In this document: in pieces, positions 11,110 to 22,108 of the stretch | How the letters are laid out: every line of letters starts with the position of its first letter | Numbering within the stretch: the stretch's first letter is position 1 | NCBI RefSeq assembly: GCF_000237925.1 | Contig: NC_031498.1 | Coordinates: 1,384,015 to 1,448,014, forward strand | From: Schistosoma mansoni | Taxonomy: Eukaryota > Platyhelminthes > Trematoda > Strigeidida > Schistosomatidae | DNA length: 64,000 bases | Reading direction: 5' to 3' | Notes under the pieces: model-generated | Database searches by the model: none | What the model saw: the letters and a program-made list of their open reading frames with translations, nothing else | What the model was told of the DNA's origin: nothing | Made by a program: the position numbers and the translations under genes

Positions 11110-13149
11110 ATATACTGTCAAAAGCATAATTTCTAGAATTTTAATGTAGCTCAGTATCCAATGTACTTGACTTTGAACAACAAGTGTGTCAAACTGGATT
11201 AAAAAATGCAACTCATTGGTCAGAGATCGAGTGTCTTTTAATCATAAAGCCCACCAGCAGAGATAAGTTACATTTCCAACCTAACCTTCTTATGGCTTAA
11301 TATACGCAACTCATGCACGAACATAATACGAGATAATTACGACATGAGGTTAAAAGGCAAAATGAAGGATATGAAAATGTGGATCTAGAACGGAAAAGCA
11401 GATTGTTTCACTCTAGCTGCCATTGTTTTTGACGTAAATAACAGTAGATGAGTCGTCCAATTTATGGAAGTTATATGAACTTGGTATTAAGTGTTAACAC
11501 AACAAAACTTTAAAGTCGCCTAGTTAAAAGATTCGACCCTTTCAAGCCGTCTGTGCCTATTACAGAAACCACTGGACATCAAGCACGACAGCTTCTAAAT
11601 CAAAAAAGCCTTTGTTAATACACTTCGCCCTCTTCAGAAAGCTGACCCCTCCATCTTGGTATACATAGTTTACGTATTTCGCGTTTCCCGTGCGTAAGCA
11701 ATCATACGGCAGCAGCGAGGCTCACAAGGTTTTCCCGAAAAGACTAGGACCCAGGCGTAGCATATCAGCGGGTGTACATACTCGTTTTCAAATGCGAACC
11801 AACCGATTCTAGTGACAAGGTGACTCACACCCTTTACTCAAGCACTAAAACTGTTCTTGGCCATACCTGTTTTGGGATTTCGTAACATACTGCTGACCAA
11901 ACCCAGGGTTGATAAGGTCGCTCCGGAAAACTAGTTTATCTTTACAGAATAAGTTGAGATTTTTAACCATAGAAAAACCACACATTTCTTCCGTCTTACT
12001 ACTGAAAACATTGTATTTTAAATCTAGTTATTAAAGGCTATCCTAGCACGAATTTCCAGCCTGAGTTGAATAGCAAAGCGATCGATATTTCTATAGAGGT
12101 GACCATTTCAGACATTGTTTTGCTCATGAGATCATGAAGACTGTTGGAGATGCTGTATACTTTTGCATACCAGGTGCATAATAGTCTCGGTTGTGAGCAT
12201 ATTAAAGGCGAGCAGAGCGCAATTTCTGATTTCAATATAGGTCTGTGCTTGATATTTTAGACTGGTAGATGGTCATATTTGAGATACAACTCAACTTCAA
12301 TGGTATCGATATCATTGTCCCGTATATTTACCTCCTTACTTGACCTCGAAACGTGTATTAAAGCGAAAAGTAGACAATGTGATGTGTATTCAGGCAAAAA
12401 GTGGATAGTTCGGTATATAGTTATGCGATCGAAAAGCAGACAATTCAGCGAGATTTAAATTTGAGCGATTTAAAGAGCAAAGTGCATTACTTCCACCGCA
12501 TAAGCGAAAAAGCAAATATTTTGGCGTGTTTCCCCATTATTTTATAACGCAGTGCGCACAGTGCCTTTGATTGCAGTATGACTCAACTCAAATGCCCGGG
12601 AGAACCTCGGTCTATATAAGTTGTCTCTTAAAGTAAAGGCTGTTTAATTCGTTAGATATTTTGTGTCATTGACACTGACACGAGGGTGAATCAACCCTAC
12701 CAGATATCTAGTTGAGTATACATATATGCATACTCTGCTCACATCTCGTACGAGATGTGATATTATATATATAACGTTATATTATATAACGAGGTGTAAG
12801 CAGACAGTTGAATGAGACAGAAATCCAAACATACAACAGTTTTATTTGTGTACAACTGAAACAGACAGAAAGTTCTCATATCACACTAGCTAAGAAACTG
12901 AAACGCCGCGGTTCATATGAAGGTTAAACAGTGAAGGTTGAATCAAACATTTTTGTGATAAGCCAGATTTTCCGTTTCAATGAACACTTTCATCTCAGGG
13001 TATCAAGGCTTCTGAAGTCAGCATCTATCACATTACTCAGCAAACGAATATTTGATTTCAGTATTCAGATTCGTAAGTCAGAATATAAATCATTGGAGAG
13101 AAATGTTAGTTTCAGTTTCGGTTTCAGTTTGGAAAGGACAGGAGGCTTG
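11110..13149. other. Intergenic, no supported gene
   Basis: Upstream flank of the ASB-like gene. No exon pair with matching phase found. A TATA-like motif (tctatataag) near 12610 is followed by a strongly palindromic stretch at 12735-12803. Nothing else is supported. Confidence 0.4.
12735..12803. repeat. Nested palindrome / hairpin
   Basis: A perfect 20-base palindrome CACATCTCGTACGAGATGTG at 12740-12759 sits at the left end of a wider imperfect inverted repeat: CTGCTCACATCTCGT (12735-12749) against ACGAGGTGTAAGCAG (12789-12803), 13 of 15 pairing, with an AT-rich interior. It could be the end of a mobile element or a cruciform-prone site. Confidence 0.7.
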
Positions 13150-13159
13150 ATGGCCTGTG

Positions 13160-13925
13160 TTAGTCCTGGCAATGATGGTCTCTCAGCTGATCCAACTTTC
13201 TTTTGAAGAAGTCGACGGATGGAGCCTCAACCACGTGCTGAGGTAATGAATTCAACTCGTTGATGATTCGATGGGAAAGTCGGTAGTCAGCTGACAAGTA
13301 ATTCGTTCTGGGCTTGTGAACTTTTTTGGAGTGTCCTCGTAGATTTTCTGTTTTGGAAGACAAGAAAAATGAGGGCATATCAGGTGCAAATTTATCACTA
13401 AGCAATTTGAAAACTGTAATCAAGTCGCCTCTGATTCTTCTATATGACAGCGGGAATAGGTTTAGCTTGGTCAGTCTAGTACCATACGGGAGCTTCGCTA
13501 TTCCGGGAATCAGCCTAGTTGCTGTTCTCTGAACCCTTTCCAAGAGTTCGCTGTCTTTTTTAGGCAGGGGCTAGCTGCTTGTATGCAGTACTCAAGTTTA
13601 GGACGTACGAACACCATATACAAAGTCAGAAACGTTTTAGCGTCGAGATGACTAAAAGCCCTGCGTATGGACCATAAAGTTCTAGAACCTTTGGCAGCTA
13701 TTGCACGGCAGTGTGCAGTAGTCTTTAAGTCTTGACTAACGATGACGCCTAAGCCATTGTGTGCCTGGACAATAGGTAGCTCAGTGTTATTCTACGTGTA
13801 TGTATCTGTACCCAGGTGGCCAATATGCATCACAATACACTTGGAAGTATTTATCGGCAATTGCCAGGTTTGGGACCATTCAGATAATCTCTCCAGGTCA
13901 TTTTGGAGTTCTAAGCTATCGCCCT
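13160..13925 (-). mobile_element. CR1-like LINE, 5'-truncated, RT C-terminus
   Basis: Minus-strand frames give the end of a non-LTR reverse transcriptase. 13543-13160 encodes LERVQRTATRLIPGIAKL, LFPLSYRRIRGDLITVFKLL and NSLPQHVVEAPSVDFFKRKLD, the conserved C-terminal region of CR1-clade RTs. The preceding part (to about 13920) continues with SEWSQTWQLPINTSKC and RPKLEYCIQA-like pieces. The match stops abruptly near 13925, a typical 5' truncation from incomplete reverse transcription. A frame change near 13545 shows it is a relic. Confidence 0.85.
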
Positions 13926-13929
13926 TGCT

Positions 13930-16900
13930 TAAGAGAAATAAATAAGCTTTTTAATCAACAAATAGAAATGAGAAGTAATAACACGTAATTAACCGACTTT
14001 AACTGAGAAAAACTCGTCAGGTATAAGACAAGCTCAAGAATGTCTCCGTCACTGGTTGTGGTTAAACGTCATTCCAGATGAAACGTAGTAAACATGGATA
14101 ACATCCCTGATAGTCGTGTCGCCTTTCCCAGTTTTCCATCCAAGGCACAGTAGTCAGCTGAAATGGTGCTTGAAATATGGTCGAGCAGGCTCGCTGTCCG
14201 TTGAGTGTTTCCGTGGTAGATTGAGTAGTTAGCTTCAGGTAAAGATTTGTCTGGGTGACATCTGGTAAGTTGCACCCCGAACATTATGTAGTCACTTGTT
14301 GTTCTCTTCTAATCCAGCGGGAAGTGTCTGATGACGTATGGTCGTACTTTAAATGACTTATTTATTGAACGTATAACCCTATTTGTTCCCCATACTTGAT
14401 CTTGTTCCAGAAAAGTTATATCATTTTTGAGAAGAGCTAACAGTATTGTGGGTTATCAGACATCGGAAGATGTAGACCTTCTAAAATAACTAGATAGCAT
14501 CCCACATGGTATTCAGACGAAATAGAGAACTCATTATTCCTTGGTTTATTCTCTGGGATGACTCTTGCTAGTATCCAAACTTTCTGTCAACAAAAGATAT
14601 GGGTAACGATCCGTTGTGTTAAACATGTCACAAGCACTCGGAGTTTGACGCATTAACCAGTAACACCTTTATAGTCGAAGTTTGCCAACCCAGTCAAATC
14701 AGAATTCAGGAATGAAGGAGTTCGAAAATATATTTTAATAATAATAATAGTTTATTCTCAAATAACGCTATCAGTATGCCAAAGGAATGTTTGATCTAAT
14801 TTGGTTAGTTGCTGAAAGGAGTATGTATCACGGCTTACCCACTCGTGATCTAGTGCGGATGAATGAACAAGCACCTTCAAGTATGTGAGTCCAGTAAAAT
14901 CAATGTGATCATCAGCAAATGTCGAAGACTTGCGGAGCTATTGATTTTGGAGACTTATTTACTGTTACAGTGTCTTTTTTCCATTGCCATTAAGCTTTTT
15001 CGAAATTCTTTTTGAATCACCTCCACATATGATACATTTGCACTGTTTACTGGGATCCTTCAAGTAGAAAAACTAATGAAATAAGTTTCTGGAGAGACAA
15101 TCTATGGCTACTATGGGTATTGTTGCTCTTCAAGACATTTTAATCCGCTAGTTTGAACTCACTTAATTGACTTTGGTATACGGTTATTAAACCAGAATTG
15201 GAGTCAATGTGTGAGCTGTGGGGCATTATGTCCAGTGCCTTGACAAGGTCCTGAAGTAATGCACGTATGGGGGATTCCGTAAAACTGTAGAAGTGTTCCA
15301 CAAAGATAAGGCCTTTATGATGCAAGATCTGTATTTTTAATTGATGATGTTGACGATGATGATGAGGAGGAATAATTCGTGTAAGGTAACTTCGAAAAAC
15401 AATAAAATATTTTAGGAGTGGCACTATAAAAATAGATTTAAGTGCAGAACCAGAAAAAGTATATCTAAACACAACTTGGAAGAGTTGCATACTGGGTATA
15501 GTTTAAGGATACTAACTGACCGGTTTCGTGGGACATAGCTTACGTGTATTATATCTTCTCCTAACGGATTTACTCACTACAGTTTACACTCGACTTTCTT
15601 AACCAGAAGCCCCTGTTCAAAGACTCCCGATATATTCGCGGGGTTCATGTGACTTCCCTGTTTTTACGAAAGAGAGTAAGGTCATAACATCAAGGATTTA
15701 TTATCTATTGATCGTTGTGTTAAGCCAAACTTAGGTAAATTCAGCTAACTTCTCTCGTCTCCTGAACTTGACGGCCACCAGCCAAGGTGAGCTGATGGTC
15801 GTGATGCTAGACGGATAAAAAAATTTGGATCGCACTGATATGTTATCTGGTCCACATCCAGGCGGCGCGACGACAACTATTGTTGCCCATTGTGTTAATG
15901 TGCTTGAAACTATGCCTCTGGTTTCTTGAGCAGAAGACTTCTCATTAGTTTGTAGTGACCTACTTTATGAAGAGAACACGATTGCTATAACCAACTGTAC
16001 CAGTGAATATTTTACTGCACCTGTTTGTTTAAGTGTGCCATAAAGACACTTTTCCGTTGCTCGTGATCTTGCACGAACTCTCGTACGCTGAATAGTTCCG
16101 CTTGTAAACTTTGGTACGATTTCGGTATTATTTCGATACGAGATCGCCAACAAGTGCAACCTACAACGGCCTTCTGATATTTGGCCCTCGGAGCGGTCTA
16201 ACCTAGTAACTGGCATGTGGTTTGACTGTAGTGAGGATCAAAGTCAAACGCGAGTTCGTTGCTACTACAAGTTTACCAACTGTTGTGCACGTTCTGTGCT
16301 GTAAAATGATTAAGTAAATTGTTTTAACTGAAAATTGGTTAATTGAGACAGGTAAAAATGCCATATGATGTTTTGTTCCAAAATTTATAGTAGTGATCGC
16401 AGAGTTTGTCAGTGAGGACGTTTTGACAACTACTGAAGATATTGTGACAAACAAAATTCCAATTTTCCGTCTGAATGCAGAGCTAACAAACCAGATTTTA
16501 TTCGATTAGGCCAAACTAGGTTTTTTTACAAATAGAGTACAAAGCCTTTTGTATCGTACTAAATTGTTTCAAAAAACTATGTTTATAATTTAGTTTGTTC
16601 TTATTTGACAAAGAAAATAAAAGTTACAAAATACCTCAAACGGTGCAGCCTGTGCTACTCAGTCAAAGATTTTTCTAGCACGAAGTAACATGCTTAACGT
16701 CAAAAAGGATAAATAATAAATAAGAATTCGATACATGGGAATCAACAAAATGTCTTCAACAAGATGGGATTAGACATCTTACTTCAAGGACTTCAGTAAT
16801 CCTTCTAAGAAGACAGTAGAATGTTAACAATCATCAAGTAACATTCAGTTTAGTCGTACACGACCTTATTTACAATAGTTTAGTCTTGAACAAAGGTAAA

Positions 16901-17570
16901 TAATAAAAGTTTAAACAAATGGGCCTGAGGAACATGAAGCATGATCAAAAGTGCTGGTTGAAGTTTACCATGCAAAACAGAGCAGAAAAAAAGAAATAAC
17001 GAAGTTTTTTTCCAAAAACATTCTGGACAGGTTTCCAACCTACTCCTTCTGTTACGGACAGACAATGGATAATTAAAACCATAAAGTATCCTAGACTATT
17101 TACTTTCATGCTATATATCATCTGAGTAACTTAAATTAGTTAACCTCATAAAAAAAGCTGGTAGAAGCAATCATAAAACTATTATTATTATTATCAGTAG
17201 TAGTAATAGTAGAAGTTGAATTCGGTAATTCTCAGAACTCTTCATATCGTACTCTGGTAGCTACCAATAGATCTGTATTCGATTCATAAAGAACTCCGTA
17301 AACACAAACAGAGTTATACTATTTGGAGTTCGTAAAAAACATGGGAGGATGTTCAAATATATAATTATTACACATCAACATCAGAAAAGTATGAATTCCC
17401 TTGTCATTAATTCATTATTTACTGATGTTTCACAGACAAAAACCGTATCCTTTTACAATAATATTCACTTATGTAGAGAAATCATTATTAGGATGGGTCT
17501 TCAACCTACAGTTTGAGTTTTGTATTGTAATCCAGTGGCTAAAGTATGTTGAGAAGTTGACAAATATCAT
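13930..17570. other. Intergenic, no supported gene
   Basis: Read on both strands. Some open frames (for example minus 15490-15140 and minus 16454-16203) have no recognisable domain or splice context. Short ATT runs occur near 14740 and 17185. I cannot support a gene or a specific mobile element here. Confidence 0.35.
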
Positions 17571-17799
17571 GGCAGACTCAGTCAGTCAGCCACAGCGTAG
17601 GACCAGGCACATATATGCACCGGTCCAAGTTGCCATACCTCATTAGCACAACAAGATGAACACCGAATTCATAAAAGTAGTTAATTTAGTGGTGTTAATA
17701 TATAAAAGAAAGGTTGTATATAAGGAAGAAAGACAGATATGAAGCAATTTTAATCTCAAGTGTATAGGAAGATGAATAGTGTATACACCTGCACCACTG

Positions 17800-19620
17800 T
17801 TATCGATTCTGAGCCATGTCACACAGAGTCTCCAACCATTGGTTACGATAGTCACGCGGACCCCAACCAGGTAGTCTGCATCTACCAACATGGCTTAGAC
17901 TAGAAGTTCGTGATTTCAAGCACTGATGCCATGTTTTGGTTTGGCCGCCCATACTAGTCAGCTTAGCACGTTGCGGTGATCGGTGTTCAGGTATACGTAA
18001 CACGTGGCCCAATCATCTCAGTCGATAAAGATTCATGACCTCATCAACTGATTTTACCATCATTCCCTAATACCCTGTGTCTAACCTCACAATTACTTAC
18101 CCGGTGATCCCAGCAGATGAGAGCAATATTTCTAAGACATCTGTGCTCAAATACTAGTAACTTACGAGCGACTTCTACTCTAAATGGCCTTGTTTCACAG
18201 CCGCAAAGTAGAAAAGAGCGAACTGCTGCGCAGTATACTCGTCCCTTAATTGATAGACGGATATCTCGTCTTCGCCATAGGTGACATAAGTTGGCAAAAA
18301 CTAAACGAGCTTTTTGAATCCGTGCTGAGATTTCGTCAGACACCAACCCATTAGGGCTGATCAGACTTCCAAGATAAGTGAAGTTGTCGAAGCATTCGAC
18401 TACTTCGCTCCCTATCCTTAGTTCAGGTGTTGACGCAGGCCAGTCCTGGAGTAACAAATTACATTTAAAGGGGGAGAAACGCATTTCAAATATCCTTGCA
18501 TTGTTACTCAGTGCTACCAAAACACTGCATTTTGTCAGCATCTTCACCAAACAGGACTATGTCATCTGCGTATTCTAAGTCGATAAGTAAACCTCCTGGT
18601 AGAAGATCAATTCCTGAAAATCCAGTCGAAGAGAGTGTTATTTCCAGCAATAGGTCTATAATGAAGTTAAACGAAAATGGGGATAGTGGACATCCTTATC
18701 GGAGACCACTTGAGGTTGTAGAATCAGATGACAGTTTGCCATAAGCTCTCACTCGACTGGTAGTGTTCGAGTAAAGAGCCTTCACAAGGTTTATGTACTT
18801 CTCAGGTACACCTTTTAATGACAGACACTGCCATAGAACCTCTCGGTCTACAGAGTCAAATGCTGCTTTCAAGTCAAGAAAAACTACCATTGTCGGACGC
18901 CGATAAACATGTCTGTGCTCTAAAACCTGACGAATAGTGAATATGTAGGCGATGCAGCCATGACTGGTCTGAAGCCAGCCTGATTTTCTCGTGTTTGGAG
19001 TTCACGAGTCTTAGTTAGGCACCCGATAATTATTGAGGCTAGTATTTTAGATGCTATATTACTCAAGCTCATCCATCTATGGTTATCACAGAATGATTTT
19101 GACTCCTTCTTATATATTGGAACAATAAGTGATTGTGATCAGTCAGACGGGATTACGTCGAACTCCCAGATTTTAGCTAAAATATTAGTCAACCTGATCA
19201 CTAAAATTGGACCATCATACTTAAATACCTCTGGAACCAATTCATCTGGACCAGCTGCTCTTCCTCGTTTCAAATTAGCTATAACCTTTTGAACTTCAGG
19301 TAGAGTCGGGGGACCTACTTTAATGTTCCATTCAGACTGCTTGGGAATGGTGGGCAACTGTCGAGTAGCTAGAGGATATCCAAACTTTCCTCTAAAGTGT
19401 TGCGTTCATCGTTCTAAACGTCTGGGCTGAAAGCAGATGAGAGGCTCATCTTTTTCCGAGATTGTCTCACTTACACTTGACTTCCTAATTCTGATTTCTT
19501 CCATTAGTCTGAAGAGTTGTCTGGTGTTGCCTACAGCCGCTACCATTTCCATTTCTTCTGCTTTCGTTGCCCATCACTGCACTTAAACTTTTCGTAGACT
19601 TTAGATTAATCGAGGTCTGA
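17800..19620 (-). pseudogene. RTE reverse transcriptase, frames broken
   Basis: In order on the minus strand: 19357-19139 (EVQKVIANLKRGRAAGPDEL, RT N-terminal block), 18890-18696 (VFLDLKAAFDSVDREVLWQC, the catalytic block before the palm), near 18605-18545 the catalytic box LEYADDIVLFGEDADKMQ, then 18550-18044 (FDNFTYLGSLISPNGLVSDE and RVYCAAVRSFLLCGCET, RTE thumb region), and 18012-17800 (GHVLRIPEHR, a conserved C-terminal motif, and [13 protein letters not shown]). These lie in different frames separated by stops, so it does not encode a working enzyme as assembled. The YADD box is intact. Confidence 0.85.
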
Positions 19621-19627
19621 TTTCTCT

Positions 19628-20794
19628 TCACTCTTCATCGTGTTCAGAGCCTGATGGGATGAGTTTACGAGAATCCATCAGTGAAATAGACTTAGAAGAA
19701 ATCCACTGGTTTTTTGGAGCCCCATGGTTTAAATAACTAATAGATGTTACTGCTGTTTCCACAGCTGTTCGTATGTCTTTCCAAGAAGCATCTGGGTCAG
19801 TCTCGTTTACAGAACTGCCTAGATGTGAACTCAGTTGTTCCTGGAATTTACATTTGGATTTCTCGTCCTCCAGTTCAATCCTAATGGGTCTTCTTAGTGT
19901 ACTTTTCCTGCGTCCATTGAGGCGCAGACAAATGCGCGCTCGTATTAAAGCGTGATCAGAGTCTAAACAAGCATTCCAATACGAGCGACAATCTTCTATT
20001 GAGCCTCTCCAACGATGATTGATGACAATATGGTCTATTTGAGTCCATCGTTGGTTTGGTGAAGGTGGTCGCCATGTTAGACGATGTCTCTCCTTATGCT
20101 TAAAATTAGTGTTTGCTAAAAATAAACGATTGTCTGAGCATAGTTGCAACAGACGATCACCATTATCGGTTCGTTGAGCCGGAATACTAAAACACCCACC
20201 TAAATGTCTTTCTGTTTGATTTAAGCTGCCTACCTGGGCATTAAAGTCACCCGCTACGACTACTATGTCTGAGCGCTTAGCTTTCTGAAGAAGCTCAGAG
20301 AGCTTTCTGTAAAAGTCATCTTTCACTTCGTCATGGCTGCAGTCAGTGGGAGCGTAGGCAGAAACGACGAAAAGGCAACGACGTGTGTCCTTATCCTTCC
20401 GAGTTCTCACGGAGCCATCTAGCCGGACAGCACACAGGCGACTGTTTACGAGGATCCATTCTACTAGTGTTCGTTCTGCCCTTGTACTTAGTGCTATGCC
20501 TACACCTGCAAGTCCACGAGAACTAGCCATCGAATGGCCAGATACACGAAGTGTGTATCTCGTCAGCTCTCTGTTTTGGCGAGGTGAGGTCAAGTGAATG
20601 ACCACACTGGGATCTTGTATGCGTGTTTCGGAGATACAGCATACATCGATGGTACGAGATTCTAGGGTCTTAGCCAAGGAGGCCTGTTGACCGATTTGAC
20701 TTAGGGTACGTACATTGAAGGCTCCAATGTGTAGTTTGGAGCGAGGTTTTAGTAGACCTGGGACAGTATTTCGCGCACTAGAATCGTTGGCCAT
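19628..20794 (-). CDS. RTE apurinic-like endonuclease domain, open frame
   Basis: An uninterrupted 388-codon frame with the exonuclease-III fold of non-LTR endonucleases: FNVRTLSQIGQQASLAKTLE (N-terminal strand), IDVCCISETRIQ (catalytic Glu), VVVAGDFNAQVGS (GDFN motif), RWTQIDHIVINHRW (DHI motif) and CLDSDHALIRARI (SDH motif). This enzyme nicks the target DNA to prime reverse transcription. It ends at a stop where, in a working element, RT would follow in the same frame. The true start may be upstream; the ATG at 20794 is the first in this frame. Confidence 0.88.
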   Translation of the reverse strand: MANDSSARNTVPGLLKPRSKLHIGAFNVRTLSQIGQQASLAKTLESRTIDVCCISETRIQDPSVVIHLTSPRQNRELTRYTLRVSGHSMASSRGLAGVGIALSTRAERTLVEWILVNSRLCAVRLDGSVRTRKDKDTRRCLFVVSAYAPTDCSHDEVKDDFYRKLSELLQKAKRSDIVVVAGDFNAQVGSLNQTERHLGGCFSIPAQRTDNGDRLLQLCSDNRLFLANTNFKHKERHRLTWRPPSPNQRWTQIDHIVINHRWRGSIEDCRSYWNACLDSDHALIRARICLRLNGRRKSTLRRPIRIELEDEKSKCKFQEQLSSHLGSSVNETDPDASWKDIRTAVETAVTSISYLNHGAPKNQWISSKSISLMDSRKLIPSGSEHDEE

Positions 20795-21445
20795 GGTGAA
20801 ACTTGAGGAGGAGACCGAAAGAGGAAGTTTAGTGTTGAAAGTTGAGGTAGAAGGAATAGTGGGAAGTGAAGAAGGAGAGTGATTATGAATACAGTGGTTT
20901 GAGTGCTGTTAGAGGTATGAGGGCAGTTATCACTTCTCGGTTGCCAAAACCGTGGAAGGGTTCTTTTAGAAGTACATGAAAGGAAAATTGGATTAGAAGT
21001 TGTCTTAATGACCTGAGTGCGTGACCTCAGTGTCCAAAGGAACAACTGCTTGAGGTCGGTCACATACGACTTTTTTGTGGGTAATTTTTGTGTTAGCTCC
21101 GTACTTGTTGGGACTTTACCCTCGCAGACGGATATCCGTGGGATAAGGCGAGGTGTGCATTTTTAGGGTCGACCTTTTCTAACTTACCCCTCCGTGTGGG
21201 AAGGCAACATCGCTGATATACTGGTTGTCTGAAGGAAACACCTTACTTCCGTCACACCTCTGTACAGTCAGCAGTACGACTTCGCCTTCGGACCTTGGGT
21301 TTGCTGCTTTCAGTCTTACCGCCCTTCAGTCGACCTGTCTGGCATGGTAGGACCTTGAGGAACGATTTTTCTAACCAGTATAGCTGGATCGGTTCATCAC
21401 GACAGGCAAGTTCAACTACTACTACATCAAGGTAGCAGCAACGGC

Positions 21446-22072
21446 CATGCCATGGTAGACTATTTTTTAAGTTTAATAAAAGAACATGAATGATACTTTA
21501 GTTACCTGTGATAGCAAATGTATTTTGAACGACATTAAATAGCAGCCACATTCACTATTAAGATGGAAAGAGGACAAAATCTCCAATTTTTTGTTAAGCA
21601 GGAAAGGTTAATAAATCGTTGAAATTTACTTACAGCAAGTTTGCATTGGTAAACCAACGGACGAACTTCGGTAACCTGGTTTCCAATAATGTTACAAAAA
21701 AATCAATTACTTTTCCCCGCAAGGGAATGTAGCTGACGAACATGCAATCTTTCTATAAATCTCTTGATTGAAAGTGAGTTTCACCAAGGACTCAAGGATG
21801 AAAATATGATCCCTGACCTACTGGGTAAAATCTGTTGATTAAATTAAATAAATTGTTTTGTACAGATTCCATCAATTTTACCGTTGACTCAGCTGGTAAC
21901 GTCGTAAAGAGAAATGTATATAACATCCACAAGAGGCTGTTTCAACATCAAAACTAATTCTTCCCTGGTTATAACCATTTTCTAGTAGCCGATTATTTCA
22001 TGCTAAACTTAACCATACCTAATGTTACTAAGGGGATACTTAAACAAAACACTTTTTTAGTTAACGAATAAG
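21446..22072. other. Spacer between RTE LINE and membrane-protein gene
   Basis: No coding or repeat feature supported on either strand. The last bases lie just beyond the polyadenylation signal of the minus-strand gene that ends at 22109. Confidence 0.4.
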
Positions 22073-22078
22073 TTTATT
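22073..22078 (-). terminator. Polyadenylation signal AATAAA
   Basis: AATAAA on the minus strand, 31 bases past the stop codon at 22109-22111. It supports the choice of 22373-22109 as the last coding exon of the membrane-protein gene. Confidence 0.65.
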
Positions 22079-22108
22079 AACGAAGTAAACAAATGACACA
22101 AAATCGTT

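Larger units (their letters stand above)
17575..21445 (-). mobile_element. RTE-clade non-LTR retrotransposon, near full length (SR2-like)
   Basis: About 3.9 kb on the minus strand, with 5' UTR (about 21445-20795), AP endonuclease, reverse transcriptase, C-terminal region and 3' UTR. Order and length fit schistosome RTE elements of the SR2 type (recalled size near 3.9 kb). The 3' UTR is shared with copies at 23930-24480 and 46800-47515, which all end just after CCTGGTCCTA, setting the boundary near 17575; there it runs into TGACTGACTGA, a short tandem tail typical of RTE. The endonuclease frame is open, but the RT is spread over several frames, so the copy is not intact. Confidence 0.85.

Noticed and set aside
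12300-12700. Promoter or LTR-like segment with a TATA box
   Set aside because: No second copy in the window, no target duplication and no defined ends.
15140-15490. Minus-strand 116-codon frame as an exon
   Set aside because: Composition is partly protein-like, but there is no recognisable domain, no phase partner and no conserved motif.
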